DNA of 47,395 bases. Source: Desulfobacteraceae bacterium. Its GTDB lineage: Bacteria > Desulfobacterota > Desulfobacteria > Desulfobacterales > Desulfosalsimonadaceae. Position 1 is the stretch's first letter. Every line of letters begins with the position of its first letter. The stretch covers positions 1 through 47,395 of the forward strand of contig JAABTJ010000024.1 in NCBI GenBank assembly GCA_011389935.1. The letters are read 5' to 3'. Both the position numbers and the translations under genes were made by a program. Shown here in pieces: positions 16,099 to 27,143 of the stretch. The notes under the pieces were generated by a model. It was not told the origin of the DNA and did not search any database. It saw only the letters and a list, made by a program, of their open reading frames with translations.

Positions 16099-16134
16099 AT
16101 ATAATGACCACCCATTAACCTGCCTTGTTTGACC

Positions 16135-17953
<1,819 letters not shown>

Positions 17954-18016
17954 GTAAGTACGCCACAACAAATCGGCCATCGACAAAAATTTAACCGGTT
18001 TTACCGTAATTTTTGG

Positions 18017-18045
18017 TTGACAATCCAATAAGACTTACATACAAA
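18017..18045 (+). promoter_or_regulatory. Promoter for tRNA-Pro
   Basis: TTGACA (18017-18022) and TACAAA (18040-18045) with a 17-bp spacer, 13 bp upstream of the tRNA 5' end. The -35 is perfect and the -10 is moderate. Confidence 0.65.
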
Positions 18046-18058
18046 TCACTCCAAATGT

Positions 18059-18135
18059 CGGGACGTGGCTCAGTCTGGTAGAGCACAGCGTTCGGGACGC
18101 TGGGGTCGCAGGTTCAAATCCTGCCGTCCCGACCA
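18059..18135 (+). tRNA. tRNA-Pro (anticodon CGG)
   Basis: A complete 77-nt tRNA with encoded CCA. Acceptor CGGGACG pairs with CGTCCCG, the anticodon arm is CAGCG-TTCGGGA-CGCTG giving anticodon CGG, and the T arm carries GGTTCAAATCC. It reads the codon CCG. It sits alone, about 105 bp after purA with its own promoter. No strong terminator is obvious downstream. Confidence 0.96.
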
Positions 18136-18276
18136 TTTTACGGGTGACCCGGAACAACCCTTCCCCTTATTCCTTGCCTCCTTGCTGTTTTTTATTCTAC
18201 AGCCTTCTGCACCACACGCAATCATCAATGATTTCAAGCATATCTCCAAAAACAGGGCGCATCGTTCGTAAAACAA

Positions 18277-18304
18277 TTGACACAAATCGTGTTTTTTGTA
18301 ATAA
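18277..18304 (+). promoter_or_regulatory. Candidate promoter of the small unknown gene at 18397
   Basis: TTGACA (18277-18282) and TAATAA (18299-18304) with a 16-bp spacer. It would give a leader of about 85 nt before the ATG at 18397. The remainder of 18136-18396 shows no gene. Confidence 0.5.
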
Positions 18305-18396
18305 ACAATGATCAATGGCGTATGCATGGATCAACCCGCAAATGCGGTCAATCGACTGCCACCTGAATAGAACCCAGACGGACACATGGAAATGAT

Positions 18397-18771
18397 ATGT
18401 ACCAAATAACCATCGACAAGAAAAAAAACCGGCTGTATCTCATGTTTGGCGCTATAAAAGATGAAACGGAAATGCATGAAATCGTGGAGAATATCCGCAG
18501 GGAATGCGGAAAGCTGAAAACCGGTTTTACATGCCTGACCGATCTGCGCAAATATAACCCCGTTGAAGGTATCTATGAAAAATACATACGGGAAACACAG
18601 CAGGACCTTATTAACGCAGGAATGTCAAAAGTCGTCCGCGTGCGCAGCCCCATGGGCACCATGGCCCATTTTCAGTTCGACAACATCTCGTATGAAGTGG
18701 GGTACCATGCACAAAATGTCACCAGTATTGAAGAAGGCGAAAAGATACTAGACAAGGAAAATAACGGTTAA
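18397..18771 (+). CDS. Conserved-looking small cytosolic protein, STAS/SpoIIAA-like fold possible
   Basis: A 124-residue soluble protein without signal peptide or membrane segment. The alternating pattern (YQITIDKKKNRLYLMFGAIK, then an amphipathic helix EMHEIVENIRREC, then TGFTCLTDLR) resembles the beta-alpha start of SpoIIAA/STAS-like proteins, which would suggest an anti-anti-sigma or lipid-binding role, but no diagnostic serine site is evident. Codon use and a good candidate promoter suggest a real, monocistronic gene. The ATG at 18397 has a weak purine-rich site upstream. Function unknown. Confidence 0.65.
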   Translation: MYQITIDKKKNRLYLMFGAIKDETEMHEIVENIRRECGKLKTGFTCLTDLRKYNPVEGIYEKYIRETQQDLINAGMSKVVRVRSPMGTMAHFQFDNISYEVGYHAQNVTSIEEGEKILDKENNG

Positions 18772-18852
18772 TGCCTGTTGCATGAACCGCATCGTAAAAA
18801 AAACTTGATCATCGGTTTTTTATTTTTTATATAAATTGTACACGAAGAATGT

Positions 18853-18890
18853 TTGATGGACTCGTAAAAAGTCGTTTTTCCGATGGCAAA
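18853..18890. repeat. Solo end of the MITE-like repeat (copy F)
   Basis: A left terminal inverted repeat only: TTGATGGACTCGTAAAAAGT followed by CGTTTTTCCGATGGCAAAG, then unrelated sequence. The palindromic centre and right end are missing, so this is a decayed copy. It lies in the 270-bp gap between the small unknown gene and the parvulin gene, which otherwise holds nothing recognisable. Confidence 0.65.
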
Positions 18891-19043
18891 GAAAAAAGAG
18901 TTAACGCTTGTTTTATTTAACACCTACTCCTTCCGTTATTCCAAGAATCCTGAAACATCCTGCTGCCCCTTTGGTCCGGATAATCCATATCCCATTTGCA
19001 CTGACCTGACAGCCTAACCGATATTGCCCAAGGAGAGCCCCGC

Positions 19044-20054
19044 TTGCGCGAAAAATCTTGTTCACCCATTATTTCAACAACGATGTTTGCCCTGTTTGCA
19101 TTCGCAATCGCGTTTGCATTCCTCACTGCAGATTTCGCCGCCGCTTCCCAGAAAGCAAACGGTAATGCGGAGGCGGAAGGCTTAGAATACGTGGCCGTTG
19201 TCAATGATAAAAAAATTCCCATGGAAGAGTTCGAACAAAACATTGACATGGTCAAGAGCAGCTACGACGAGATGGGATTCCGCCTTGAAGATCATCAGCT
19301 CGACGAGCTGAAAAAAATCATTCTGGACTCCCTGATTGAAAAAGAACTGCTTCTCCAGGAAAGCGAGGCCAGGGGCATTCAAATTGACCCTGCAGTCGTC
19401 GAAGCTGAAATTGATAAAATCAAAAATGATTTTCCGGATGCCGCCGGTTTTGAACAACGAATCGAGGAGATGGGGTATACGCTGGATTTTTTAAGAAGTG
19501 AAATTCGCAGCAACATGACCATTGAGGCGCTTATTGAACAGGAACTGGCGTCGAAAGTTACGGTTTCCGAGGAAGACATCAAATCCTTCTACGATGCCAA
19601 CACCGAGAAGTTCCGGACTCCCGAGCGGATACGGGCCCGGCATATACTTATCGGGAATGCGTCCGGGGAACGGACAAAAATTGAAGAAATCAGAAATTCG
19701 ATCCAAAACGGCGCGGATTTCCAGGAACTTGCAAAAGAGCACTCGGATTGTCCGAGCGGTCAGAACGGGGGGGACCTGGGCTATTTCACCCGGGGGCAGA
19801 TGGTTGCGCCATTTGAAGATGCTGCATTTGCGCTCGAAATCGGCGATGTCAGCGATGTTGTTGAAACCCGGTTCGGTTATCATATTATACGGCTTGAAGA
19901 CCGCCAGGCAGAAGAGACAAAGCCTCTTGAAGACGTCAGGGACACCATTGCAAAGGAGATCCGGCGGCAGGGCGTTGCAAGCCGACTGCAGCCGTATATC
20001 ACGTCTTTAAAACAGAAATATACTGTTGAAATCATGCTTCCCGGTTTCCAATAA
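19044..20054 (+). CDS. Exported SurA/PpiC-type peptidyl-prolyl isomerase
   Basis: A 336-residue periplasmic folding factor. The N-terminal signal peptide ends near [11 protein letters not shown] (about residue 35). A SurA-like chaperone domain follows (about 45-190) and one parvulin domain (about 190-290), with [48 protein letters not shown] and [11 protein letters not shown] helical tail closes it. Single-parvulin exported proteins of this kind assist outer-membrane or secreted proteins. The TTG at 19044 has AAGGAGA 7 bp upstream, which supports it as the start. The cold-shock gene follows 70 bp later. Confidence 0.9.
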   Translation: MREKSCSPIISTTMFALFAFAIAFAFLTADFAAASQKANGNAEAEGLEYVAVVNDKKIPMEEFEQNIDMVKSSYDEMGFRLEDHQLDELKKIILDSLIEKELLLQESEARGIQIDPAVVEAEIDKIKNDFPDAAGFEQRIEEMGYTLDFLRSEIRSNMTIEALIEQELASKVTVSEEDIKSFYDANTEKFRTPERIRARHILIGNASGERTKIEEIRNSIQNGADFQELAKEHSDCPSGQNGGDLGYFTRGQMVAPFEDAAFALEIGDVSDVVETRFGYHIIRLEDRQAEETKPLEDVRDTIAKEIRRQGVASRLQPYITSLKQKYTVEIMLPGFQ

Positions 20055-20124
20055 GCGAAAAAAACCGGGGATGGCGAATGCAAACCGTGGTTGGTACAAC
20101 GCTTCAAGAAAAGGAGGTTCAGTC

Positions 20125-20349
20125 TTGGCAAACGGAACAGTAAAATGGTTTAACGACAAAAAAGGGTATGGTTTTATCCGGCAGGAAGAAGGGCGCGAGA
20201 TTTTTGTTCATTATTCATCCATCAATCAATCCGGATTTAAAACGCTGTCTGAAGGCGAATTCGTATCCTTCGATATCGAAGAAAGCCAGCGCGGACCCGT
20301 GGCAAAAAATGTGAACAAAGCAGAAGAAAGTGCCGAGGTCGAGTCCTAA
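20125..20349 (+). CDS. Cold-shock-domain protein
   Basis: A 74-residue single cold-shock domain that binds single-stranded nucleic acid. RNP1 is KGYGFIRQ and RNP2 is EIFVHYSSI, with the usual start [13 protein letters not shown]. The open frame runs 33 codons further upstream, but AAGGAGG 7 bp before the TTG at 20125 sets a TTG start. The C-terminal acidic tail ([10 protein letters not shown]) is slightly longer than in E. coli CspA. Likely roles are RNA chaperoning or antitermination; cold induction is not shown by the sequence. Confidence 0.93.
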   Translation: MANGTVKWFNDKKGYGFIRQEEGREIFVHYSSINQSGFKTLSEGEFVSFDIEESQRGPVAKNVNKAEESAEVES

Positions 20350-20460
20350 CGGGCGACGATCATCTGCTGCCAAATCATATTGCAAACAACCGGGTCGACA
20401 TCATCGACATGAAAAATCGGGGCATGAAAAATCAGTCCCGCAACCGTCATCATCGACCTG

Positions 20461-20493
20461 ACAGGCGGTCTACGCCCTGTATACCTAATTTTT
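20461..20493 (+). terminator. Candidate terminator after the cold-shock gene
   Basis: ACAGGCG / CGCCCTGT hairpin (20461-20467 with 20473-20480, one bulge), then ATACCTAATTTTT. Weak to moderate. It lies between the cold-shock gene and fabH. Confidence 0.4.
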
Positions 20494-20562
20494 CCTGCAG
20501 TGGCTTACGCGTTACAACCGTTTTGCGCCTCGGTGCAATGATATATCAATCAGGAGCTTAAT

Positions 20563-21567
20563 ATGAAACAATCGATTATCCGGTCGACCGGCCGTTACCT
20601 GCCTGAAAGGGTGGTAACCAATCATGATTTGGCACAGTGGATGGAAACATCCGACGAATGGATTCAACAGAGAACCGGCATTCAGGAACGAAGATGGATC
20701 CCCGAAGAAGGCGGCGTCGGGGCATCCGACCTCGGCCTGGAAGCATCGAAAATAGCGCTGGACCGGGCGGGCTGGGCGCCTGAAGACATCGATATCATTA
20801 TTTTTGCCACCTTGAGCCCGGATATTTATTTTCCCGGCGCCGGCTGCCTTCTGCAGCACAAACTTGGCCTGAAGGATACGCCCGCATTGGATATACGGCA
20901 GCAGTGCACGGGTTTTCTCTTCGGCATGATGACTGCCGATGCATACATTAAAAGCGGCTACGCAAACAAAGTTCTCTTTGTCGGCTCGGAGGTTCACTCC
21001 ACCGGCCTGGAACTTTCAAACAGGGGCAGGGATGTCACGGTGATTTTCGGTGACGGCGCCGGCGCCATCTGTCTTGAGGGTGTAGAGACAAACGAAAAAA
21101 CCGGCCTTTTGGGATGTTCGGTGCATTCCCAGGGAAAATATGCCGATGCCCTTATGGTCGAAGCACCGGCGTCGCGGCTCAATCCCCGCCTGGACATGCA
21201 GATGCTTGAAGAAGGCAGGCATTATCCGAAAATGGACGGGCGGAATGTTTTTAAACTGGCCATTACCCGCCTTCCGCAGGTATCAAAGGTTGTTCTTGAA
21301 CAGGCCGGCATGGAAATCGGCGATATCGACCTGGTCATTCCCCACCAGGCGAACCTCCGGATCAACCAGGCATTTCAACAGTCCATGAAGCTGCCCGACG
21401 AAAAAATGTTTCACAACATCCAGAGATACGGCAATACCACCGCGGGGAGTATACCCATTGCCATTGACGAGGCGATTGAAATGGGCCTTATCGGCAAAGG
21501 GAGCAACGTCCTGTTTGCGGCACTTGGCGCAGGCCTGACATGGGGCGCCATGATTTACAGGCTGTAG
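20563..21567 (+). CDS. fabH: 3-oxoacyl-[acyl-carrier-protein] synthase III (FabH)
   Basis: Condenses a short acyl-CoA with malonyl-ACP to start fatty acid synthesis. The 334-residue thiolase-fold protein carries the complete catalytic triad Cys115 (DIRQQCTGF), His261 (IPHQANLRI) and Asn291 (RYGNTTAGS), plus the WIQQRTGI and GDGAGA blocks. A good AGGAG precedes the ATG by 7 bp. It stands alone rather than in a fab gene cluster, so a special starter-unit role or a paralogue of a main FabH is possible. Convergent with pgi. Confidence 0.92.
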   Translation: MKQSIIRSTGRYLPERVVTNHDLAQWMETSDEWIQQRTGIQERRWIPEEGGVGASDLGLEASKIALDRAGWAPEDIDIIIFATLSPDIYFPGAGCLLQHKLGLKDTPALDIRQQCTGFLFGMMTADAYIKSGYANKVLFVGSEVHSTGLELSNRGRDVTVIFGDGAGAICLEGVETNEKTGLLGCSVHSQGKYADALMVEAPASRLNPRLDMQMLEEGRHYPKMDGRNVFKLAITRLPQVSKVVLEQAGMEIGDIDLVIPHQANLRINQAFQQSMKLPDEKMFHNIQRYGNTTAGSIPIAIDEAIEMGLIGKGSNVLFAALGAGLTWGAMIYRL

Positions 21568-21582
21568 AGAAATGACAAAACC

Positions 21583-21618
21583 GCCCATGGGGGACACGCT
21601 GCGCTGTCTCCCATGGGC
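21583..21618. terminator. Strong hairpin between convergent fabH and pgi
   Basis: The 14-bp arms GCCCATGGGGGACA and TGTCTCCCATGGGC (one G-T pair) enclose an 8-nt loop. It lies 15 bp after fabH and 38 bp before the pgi stop. There is no long T run on either side, but the position and stem strength suit a shared terminator. Confidence 0.6.
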
Positions 21619-21656
21619 CCCCTGTCCTCCATCCGCTTCTTTCCGACCCCTGCTTT

Positions 21657-23279
21657 TTACACGCCCCCTTTTGAGAGAATATCGAGGTAGGCGCGTTCAA
21701 TTTCTCCCACGCCATCAAATCGGTAGTCCGGGTCTTCGTTTTTCCGGGCCATGCTGGACCGGATTTCCCCGGCCATGGTCTTGCCCAGCTCCACGCCGAA
21801 CTGGTCAAAGGGATTGATATCCCAGACAAAGGCTTCAAAAACGGTTTTTGCCTCGTAAAAGGAGAGCAGGCGTCCGATATTTTCAGGGGAAAGGTCATTG
21901 ATCACTATGGTTGAAGACGGCCGGTTGCCGGGAAAGTGCCGGGCTGGATCATCCGGTGCGGCTTTTCCGGCCGCAAGCGCGCGTGGCTGTGCGATCAGGT
22001 TTGCCCACAACTCCTGGTGGTTGGTTACCCCTTTTGAACGCTGGGTATAGCTGCCGTGATGGGGGTTGACCACGCCGATGAAATCAATGGGAAAGGGGCG
22101 TCCCTGGTGGGCCAGCTGGAAAAAAGAGTGCTGTGCATTGGTGCCGGGCTCCCCGAAAACAATCACACCGCTTTGCGTTTCAAGGAGGATGCCGTCCCCG
22201 GTAACGCCCTTGCCGTTGCTTTCCATGTACAGCTGCTGAATGTGGGCCGGCAATTTGGACAGGGGGGTGGAATAGGGGATGACAGCGTTGGCCGCATAGC
22301 CCAAAAAATTATTGTTCCAGACGGAAATCAAGGCCGCAAGCAGCGGGGCATTCTCTTCCGGATCCGCGTCCGTTGCGTGCCCGTCCATTTCTTCCGCTCC
22401 TTTTAGAAATCGTTCAAACCGGTCGTATCCCACGTAGAGGCTCAGCGGAACCCCGCCGACAGCCGATGTGACGCTGAACCGCCCTCCGATAAAATCAAAC
22501 ATGTGAAACGCACCCAGAACCGGATTGTCCGGATCATCCCCGGGACTTCCTTTGGCCGTTACGGTAGCGATGTGATCTTTCGGTTCAAGGTTGTGCCGGC
22601 GTATGAATGTCTCCGCCTGCCGCGCATTCGCCATGGTCTCCGTGGTGGTATAGCTTTTGGATATGACAATCCACATCGTGGTTTCCGGATCAATGACACG
22701 GGCAATGGCGCCGAAGCAGTCAATATCGACATTGGACAGGAAATGAAGGGATACGCCTTTATCGGCAGCGCCCTCCAGCGCTTTTGCGACAAATTCTGTC
22801 CCCAGGTATGATCCGCCGATGCCGATGACGACGACATGTTCAAACCGCTTCCCCGTGGTTCCGGTAAGGGATCCGGAATGCACCTTGTGGGCAAATTCTC
22901 TCATTTCTTCACGCACCCGGCGGACTTCCGCGGCAACATCGACCCCGTTTACGGTAATTTCCCGTCCTGAAAAATCCCGGGCGGCCGTATGCAAGGCCGC
23001 CCGGTTTTCGCTCCGGTTGACGGTTTTTCCCCGGGTCATATCCAGAAACTGCTGCATCAACCCCCTGTTTTTTGCCAGCCCAATAAGGGATGCCATCACA
23101 TCACGGTCCACTCTCTGCCGGCTGTAGTCATAGAGAATGCCGCCGCCTGTAACCGTGCATTCGGCAAAACGGTTTTCCTTTGCCATGAGAAATGACAGGT
23201 GATTTTCCGGCGCGTCCATCCTTTCTGCATGCGATCCCAAAGACCGCCATGCATCTGCTTCGTCGGACTGGTATGTCAT
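21657..23279 (-). CDS. pgi: Glucose-6-phosphate isomerase
   Basis: Interconverts glucose 6-phosphate and fructose 6-phosphate. The 540-residue protein has the phosphate-binding VVIGIGGSYLGTEFV, the SKSYTTTETMANA sugar-phosphate loop, GGRFSVTSAVGGVPL (PGI signature 1 region), the catalytic Glu segment MESNGKGV, and signature 2 with the catalytic Lys near FDQFGVELGK. It is 9 bp downstream of the DHH-family gene and probably co-transcribed with it. Fructose 6-phosphate made here feeds the amino-sugar pathway to which glmM, 2.5 kb away, belongs. Confidence 0.95.
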   Translation of the reverse strand: MTYQSDEADAWRSLGSHAERMDAPENHLSFLMAKENRFAECTVTGGGILYDYSRQRVDRDVMASLIGLAKNRGLMQQFLDMTRGKTVNRSENRAALHTAARDFSGREITVNGVDVAAEVRRVREEMREFAHKVHSGSLTGTTGKRFEHVVVIGIGGSYLGTEFVAKALEGAADKGVSLHFLSNVDIDCFGAIARVIDPETTMWIVISKSYTTTETMANARQAETFIRRHNLEPKDHIATVTAKGSPGDDPDNPVLGAFHMFDFIGGRFSVTSAVGGVPLSLYVGYDRFERFLKGAEEMDGHATDADPEENAPLLAALISVWNNNFLGYAANAVIPYSTPLSKLPAHIQQLYMESNGKGVTGDGILLETQSGVIVFGEPGTNAQHSFFQLAHQGRPFPIDFIGVVNPHHGSYTQRSKGVTNHQELWANLIAQPRALAAGKAAPDDPARHFPGNRPSSTIVINDLSPENIGRLLSFYEAKTVFEAFVWDINPFDQFGVELGKTMAGEIRSSMARKNEDPDYRFDGVGEIERAYLDILSKGGV

Positions 23280-23288
23280 GATGCCCCC

Positions 23289-24218
23289 TTATTGCTTCAG
23301 TTGTTCCACAATTTCTTCAAACACCCGATCCACCGCGTTATTATCCACATGGCAGGCGCCGGCCGCCCTGTGGCCGCCCCCTCCGTAGGAATACATCAAC
23401 TCCCCGATGTTGGCATGGGAGGTCTTGTTTATTATTGACTTGCCCACGGAAAAAGTGGTGACGTTGTTCTCCTGTTCCTGCTTGATCTGTATTGACACGC
23501 TGCAATCGGGATACAGCGCGTAAATGACAAAGCGGTTGCCGGGATAAATCCGGCGGGATTTCCGGAAATCGAACACGGCGATATTATCTATTATTGTAAC
23601 AATGGATGCCAGCTGCTGCCGGTATTTTTCCTCATATTCGAAGTAAATATCTGAACGCTTCTTTACATCGGGCGTTTCCATGATTTCATCGATGGTCATT
23701 TTCCCCATCCAATCGATAACCTGCTTTTTAAAAGCGGTTTCGTTGATGGCGAATTTTCCCCATTCCTCGATACGGGTTCGTTTGTCCACCAGAAAATTCA
23801 ATAGCGGCCAGCCGTTCGGATAAAGAATTTCACGGCGGGTAAAATCGCCCGAATCGGCCTTGTCCACCGCGCTCATAATTTCATTGAAGATGGGCGGAAA
23901 CGTTTTTTCTCCGCCGTAGTACGTATACACGACCCTTGCGGCGGACGGGGCATCCGGATCAATAATATAGCCGGGGGCGGGAGAATTTCTTATGGTTTCG
24001 GATACATGGTGATCAAAACAGAGGTGCACTCCGGGAACATACGGCAGATTGGCGATAATATCCCCGGGTTTCACTTCCACTTTGCCGGCGGACATCGCCC
24101 CCGGGGAATCGATGAGAACAATATCCTGCGTCAGGTCCAGGTGCCGGAGCAAAACAGCGCACACGAGGCCGTCCAGATCGCTTCGGGTGAGCAGCCTGAA
24201 TCGTTTAATGGTTTGCAT
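23289..24218 (-). CDS. DHH/DHHA1-family phosphoesterase
   Basis: A 309-residue protein of the DHH superfamily (exopolyphosphatases, RecJ, nanoRNase and cyclic-dinucleotide phosphodiesterases). Metal-binding motifs visible are LLTRSDLDGLVCA (motif I), the DHH motif CFDHHVSE and the conserved KADSGDF. The C-terminal DHHA1 substrate-binding motif is YGGGGHRAAGAC. Length and order suit a stand-alone phosphodiesterase or exopolyphosphatase rather than RecJ. The substrate cannot be assigned. First gene of a probable two-gene unit with pgi. Confidence 0.88.
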   Translation of the reverse strand: MQTIKRFRLLTRSDLDGLVCAVLLRHLDLTQDIVLIDSPGAMSAGKVEVKPGDIIANLPYVPGVHLCFDHHVSETIRNSPAPGYIIDPDAPSAARVVYTYYGGEKTFPPIFNEIMSAVDKADSGDFTRREILYPNGWPLLNFLVDKRTRIEEWGKFAINETAFKKQVIDWMGKMTIDEIMETPDVKKRSDIYFEYEEKYRQQLASIVTIIDNIAVFDFRKSRRIYPGNRFVIYALYPDCSVSIQIKQEQENNVTTFSVGKSIINKTSHANIGELMYSYGGGGHRAAGACHVDNNAVDRVFEEIVEQLKQ

Positions 24219-24392
24219 ATTTTGTCACTTTCTTTATAATACGTGCGCGGACACGCCGTCTGTCCAATTTAAAAAAAGACAATATCATTACATATCAACC
24301 GATCAAATGCAATTTTTAACAAACCATACCCATAAAATTACCACAAAAACGCCGACAGGCAAACAGGCCGCAACGGCCGAACAGGTGCGGAA

Positions 24393-25595
24393 ATGATGCA
24401 TTCCAGGCTGATGCAAAAGGGCGTAACCATTTACTGCCCGGAAAGCGTGCACATCGACCAAAGCGTGAATCCGGAGCGGATCGAATCAAAGGTCACGATT
24501 CACGCCGGTACCAGAATCCGGGGAAAAGACACCCTGATCTGCAGCGGATCGGTTATCGGGGCGGAAGCGCCGGCGACGATCGACAACTGCTGGATCGGCC
24601 CCGACGTATCTTTAAAAGGGGGATACTTTACAAAAAGCGTATTTTTGCGCGGTGCCGCTGTAGGCGCCGGGGGGCACGTCCGGGAGGGGACCATTTTCGA
24701 GGAATATGCGAGTGCGGCCCACCAGGTGGGGCTCAAGCAGACCATTCTGTTTCCGTTTGTTACCCTGGGCAGCCTGATCAACTTTTGCGACTGCCTCATG
24801 GCAGGGGGAACCGGCCCGAAAAATCACAGTGAAGTCGGCAGCTCCTATATCCATTTCAATTTTACGCCGCAGCAGGACAAGGCAACGCCCTCGATGCTGG
24901 GGGACGTTCCCGGCGGCGTCATGCTCAACCGGGAACCGATTTTTCTCGGGGGGCAGGGGGGACTGGTAGGGCCGGCCCGCTTGGCTTTCGGAACCGTAAC
25001 CGCCGCCGGCACCATATGCCGCTCCGATGAACTCCGGGAAAACCGGCTGATTTTCGGCGGGCCGGCAAAAAGCGGCAACATCGCGTACCATCCGGATTTT
25101 TTCCGCAACATCAAGGCGATTGTCCTGAAAAACCTTCACTACATCGCCGGCCTGGCAGCGCTGATGCGATGGTACGGACATGTACGCACCCGGTTTGTCT
25201 CTGAAAACATGCCGCTGCCCCTTATGGAGGGGCTTACCTTAACGCTTGTTGGTGCCGCAGGGGAGCGCATATCCCGATTAATGGCATTTATCGAAAAAAT
25301 TGGATCCGCGGCCGAAGCGCTTTCGCCGAAAAGACATGCGTTATACGAAAACAGAGGCCTTCTGAAAGAGCGTATTCTGGAGGATATGGAAAAGCAGCAG
25401 GGGGACGACCGCCTGCGGGAACGATTTCTGGATGCCCTCGACCAAAAAATTGAGTCGTACGGCAACAAAGACTATGTGAAGGTTATTCAGTATCTTGGCG
25501 AAAAAGACGCTCAAACCGGAACGGCATGGCTCCAGGGCATTGTCGACGGAGCCATGACCCGGTGGCTGAAAGCAATTCCGGCATTTGAACCGTAA
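24393..25595 (+). CDS. Left-handed beta-helix protein, GlmU-like without pyrophosphorylase domain
   Basis: A 400-residue protein. Residues 20-110 and 180-240 show hexapeptide-like repeats of a left-handed beta-helix (for example VTIHAGTRIRGKDTLICSG, GSVIGAEAPATIDNCWIG). A conserved-looking insert lies between them (GPKNHSEVGSSYIHFNFTP, DVPGGVML, FLGGQGGLVGP). A helical C-terminal domain of about 160 residues follows. Relatives are often labelled UDP-N-acetylglucosamine pyrophosphorylase, but the N-terminal nucleotidyltransferase loop (LAAGxGTRM) is absent, so that activity is doubtful; acyltransferase or a scaffold role is equally possible. It is followed by glmM, with one repeat copy between them. 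Confidence 0.7.
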   Translation: MMHSRLMQKGVTIYCPESVHIDQSVNPERIESKVTIHAGTRIRGKDTLICSGSVIGAEAPATIDNCWIGPDVSLKGGYFTKSVFLRGAAVGAGGHVREGTIFEEYASAAHQVGLKQTILFPFVTLGSLINFCDCLMAGGTGPKNHSEVGSSYIHFNFTPQQDKATPSMLGDVPGGVMLNREPIFLGGQGGLVGPARLAFGTVTAAGTICRSDELRENRLIFGGPAKSGNIAYHPDFFRNIKAIVLKNLHYIAGLAALMRWYGHVRTRFVSENMPLPLMEGLTLTLVGAAGERISRLMAFIEKIGSAAEALSPKRHALYENRGLLKERILEDMEKQQGDDRLRERFLDALDQKIESYGNKDYVKVIQYLGEKDAQTGTAWLQGIVDGAMTRWLKAIPAFEP

Positions 25596-25597
25596 TA

Positions 25598-25752
25598 TTG
25601 ATGAACTCGTAAAAGTCGATTTTGGACGGCAAAGTAAAAGTTCAAGATCAAGGCGCGTGCTATTTTTGAAGCATTGAGCGTACTTTGCCGTACGTGAGAT
25701 TCTTCAAAAATTGTGCGCAACGCAGATATTGGGCTTTTTACGAAGCCGTCAA
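25598..25752. repeat. MITE-like dispersed repeat, copy B (full length)
   Basis: A complete copy starting TTGATGAACTCGTAAAAGTC and ending CTTTTTACGAAGCCGTCAA, so the ends are inverted repeats; the flanking AATA/TATT extends them. The centre is a palindrome (ATTTTTGAAGCAT ... ATTCTTCAAAAAT) around CGTACTTTGCCGTACG. It begins 3 bp after the stop of the beta-helix gene and ends 24 bp before the glmM ATG, so it forms nearly the whole glmM leader. Confidence 0.9.
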
Positions 25753-25776
25753 TATTATTTATCCCATGGAAATGAC

Positions 25777-27135
25777 ATGATGGGCTCTCTATTTGGAACG
25801 GACGGAATCCGGGGGGAAGCAAACAGATACCCGATTGTCCCCGAAACCATGCTGAATGTCGGCCGCGCTGCGGCACGTCTGCTGAAACACAATCACCGGG
25901 CAACCATCCTCATTGGAAAGGATCCCCGTATTTCCGGGGATATGATCGAAAACGCCCTTGCCGCCGGCATTTGCAGTGCAGGGGGGGATGTCCGCCTGTG
26001 CGGCGTATTGCCCACACCCGCTGTTGCGTACCTGACCCGGCGCATGGGATACGACGCCGGGATCGTGGTATCGGCCTCGCACAACCCCTATTCGGATAAC
26101 GGCGTTAAAATTTTCGACAAGGACGGTTTCAAGCTTTCCCTGGACACGGAAGCACGCATCGAACAAGCGGTGCTCCAAAACAAAGCCGGCCTTCTTCCGG
26201 CCGACAAGAACAATCCCATCGGCAGGGTGATCCGTGAAAACGGATTGGAGGAGCAATATGTCCGTTTCATTCTCGAATCCGGGCTGCTTGATGTCCGTTT
26301 TTCCGGCGTAAAGGCGGTTCTTGACTGCTCCAACGGGGCCACGTATCGGGTCGCCCCCCTGGTTTTTGAAAGGATGGGGGCGGAGGTGACCAGTCTTTTC
26401 AACGAACCCGACGGCTTCAATATCAATACCGATTGCGGCTCCGAGCATTTGTCCACACTGCAGCAAAAAGTGATTGAAACAGACGCCGATATCGGCCTTG
26501 CATTTGACGGAGACGGCGACCGCTTGATTGCCGTGGATGAGAAGGGAAGGCCTGTCACAGGGGATACAATCCTCGCCATTTGCGCAAAACAGATGAAAGC
26601 CGCCGGAAAGCTGATCAACAACCGGGTGGTCAGCACGGTTATGAGCAATGTCGGCCTGAAAAACCTGCTGGCGGAACTCGATATTGCGCACAGCATAACC
26701 GACGTGGGTGACCGGTCCGTGCTGGCGGAAATGCAGAAGATAGGAGCCGTTATCGGCGGTGAGGATTCCGGGCACATGATTTTTTTAGACCGTCACACCT
26801 CCGGGGACGGCATCCTCACGGGGCTAAGGCTCCTGGAGATCATGCAGGAAACCCGCCTGCCGCTGTCCGAACTGGCCGGTATCATGACGGTCTATCCCCA
26901 AGTGCTCAAAAACGTGAAAATCAAGGAAAAAATCGACATCTATGACATTCCGGAAATCGCAAAGATCATCCGTAATGTGGAAAAACAGCTGGATGGAAAG
27001 GGCCGGGTTCTTGTCCGGTATTCCGGCACCCAGCCGTTGTGCCGGGTGATGGTCGAAGGGCCGGACCGGGAAACGACCGAGCGCTGCTGCTCCGATATCG
27101 TCGATGTGATTCATCGGCAAATCGGGGGACAATAA
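25777..27135 (+). CDS. glmM: Phosphoglucosamine mutase
   Basis: Converts glucosamine 6-phosphate to glucosamine 1-phosphate for UDP-GlcNAc, peptidoglycan and LPS. The N-terminus LFGTDGIRGEAN, the phospho-serine loop VVSASHNPYSDNG (active-site Ser about 100), the metal loop FDGDGDR, the GGEDSGHMIF sugar loop and the C-terminal phosphate site RYSGTQPLCRVMVEG are all present. Two adjacent ATGs (25777 and 25780) could start it. The frame is open into the repeat copy upstream, but that part is repeat sequence. The start lacks a strong Shine-Dalgarno. A small conserved-looking gene follows at once. Confidence 0.95.
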   Translation: MMGSLFGTDGIRGEANRYPIVPETMLNVGRAAARLLKHNHRATILIGKDPRISGDMIENALAAGICSAGGDVRLCGVLPTPAVAYLTRRMGYDAGIVVSASHNPYSDNGVKIFDKDGFKLSLDTEARIEQAVLQNKAGLLPADKNNPIGRVIRENGLEEQYVRFILESGLLDVRFSGVKAVLDCSNGATYRVAPLVFERMGAEVTSLFNEPDGFNINTDCGSEHLSTLQQKVIETDADIGLAFDGDGDRLIAVDEKGRPVTGDTILAICAKQMKAAGKLINNRVVSTVMSNVGLKNLLAELDIAHSITDVGDRSVLAEMQKIGAVIGGEDSGHMIFLDRHTSGDGILTGLRLLEIMQETRLPLSELAGIMTVYPQVLKNVKIKEKIDIYDIPEIAKIIRNVEKQLDGKGRVLVRYSGTQPLCRVMVEGPDRETTERCCSDIVDVIHRQIGGQ

Positions 27136-27143
27136 GCAAAAAA

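Noticed and set aside
25711..25776. Extended glmM start inside the repeat copy
   Set aside because: The added residues (MCATQILGFL) are translated repeat sequence. The same peptide appears from the copy at the window start in front of unrelated sequence.
25789..26775. Long open frame antisense to glmM (328 codons)
   Set aside because: It overlaps glmM fully, has no ribosome-binding site or family features, and reads as the shadow of codon bias in the real gene. The same applies to the long antisense frames under xseA (28188-29201), the EF-G paralogue (34321-35229), the FGGY kinase (44501-45361) and dxs (31483-32241).
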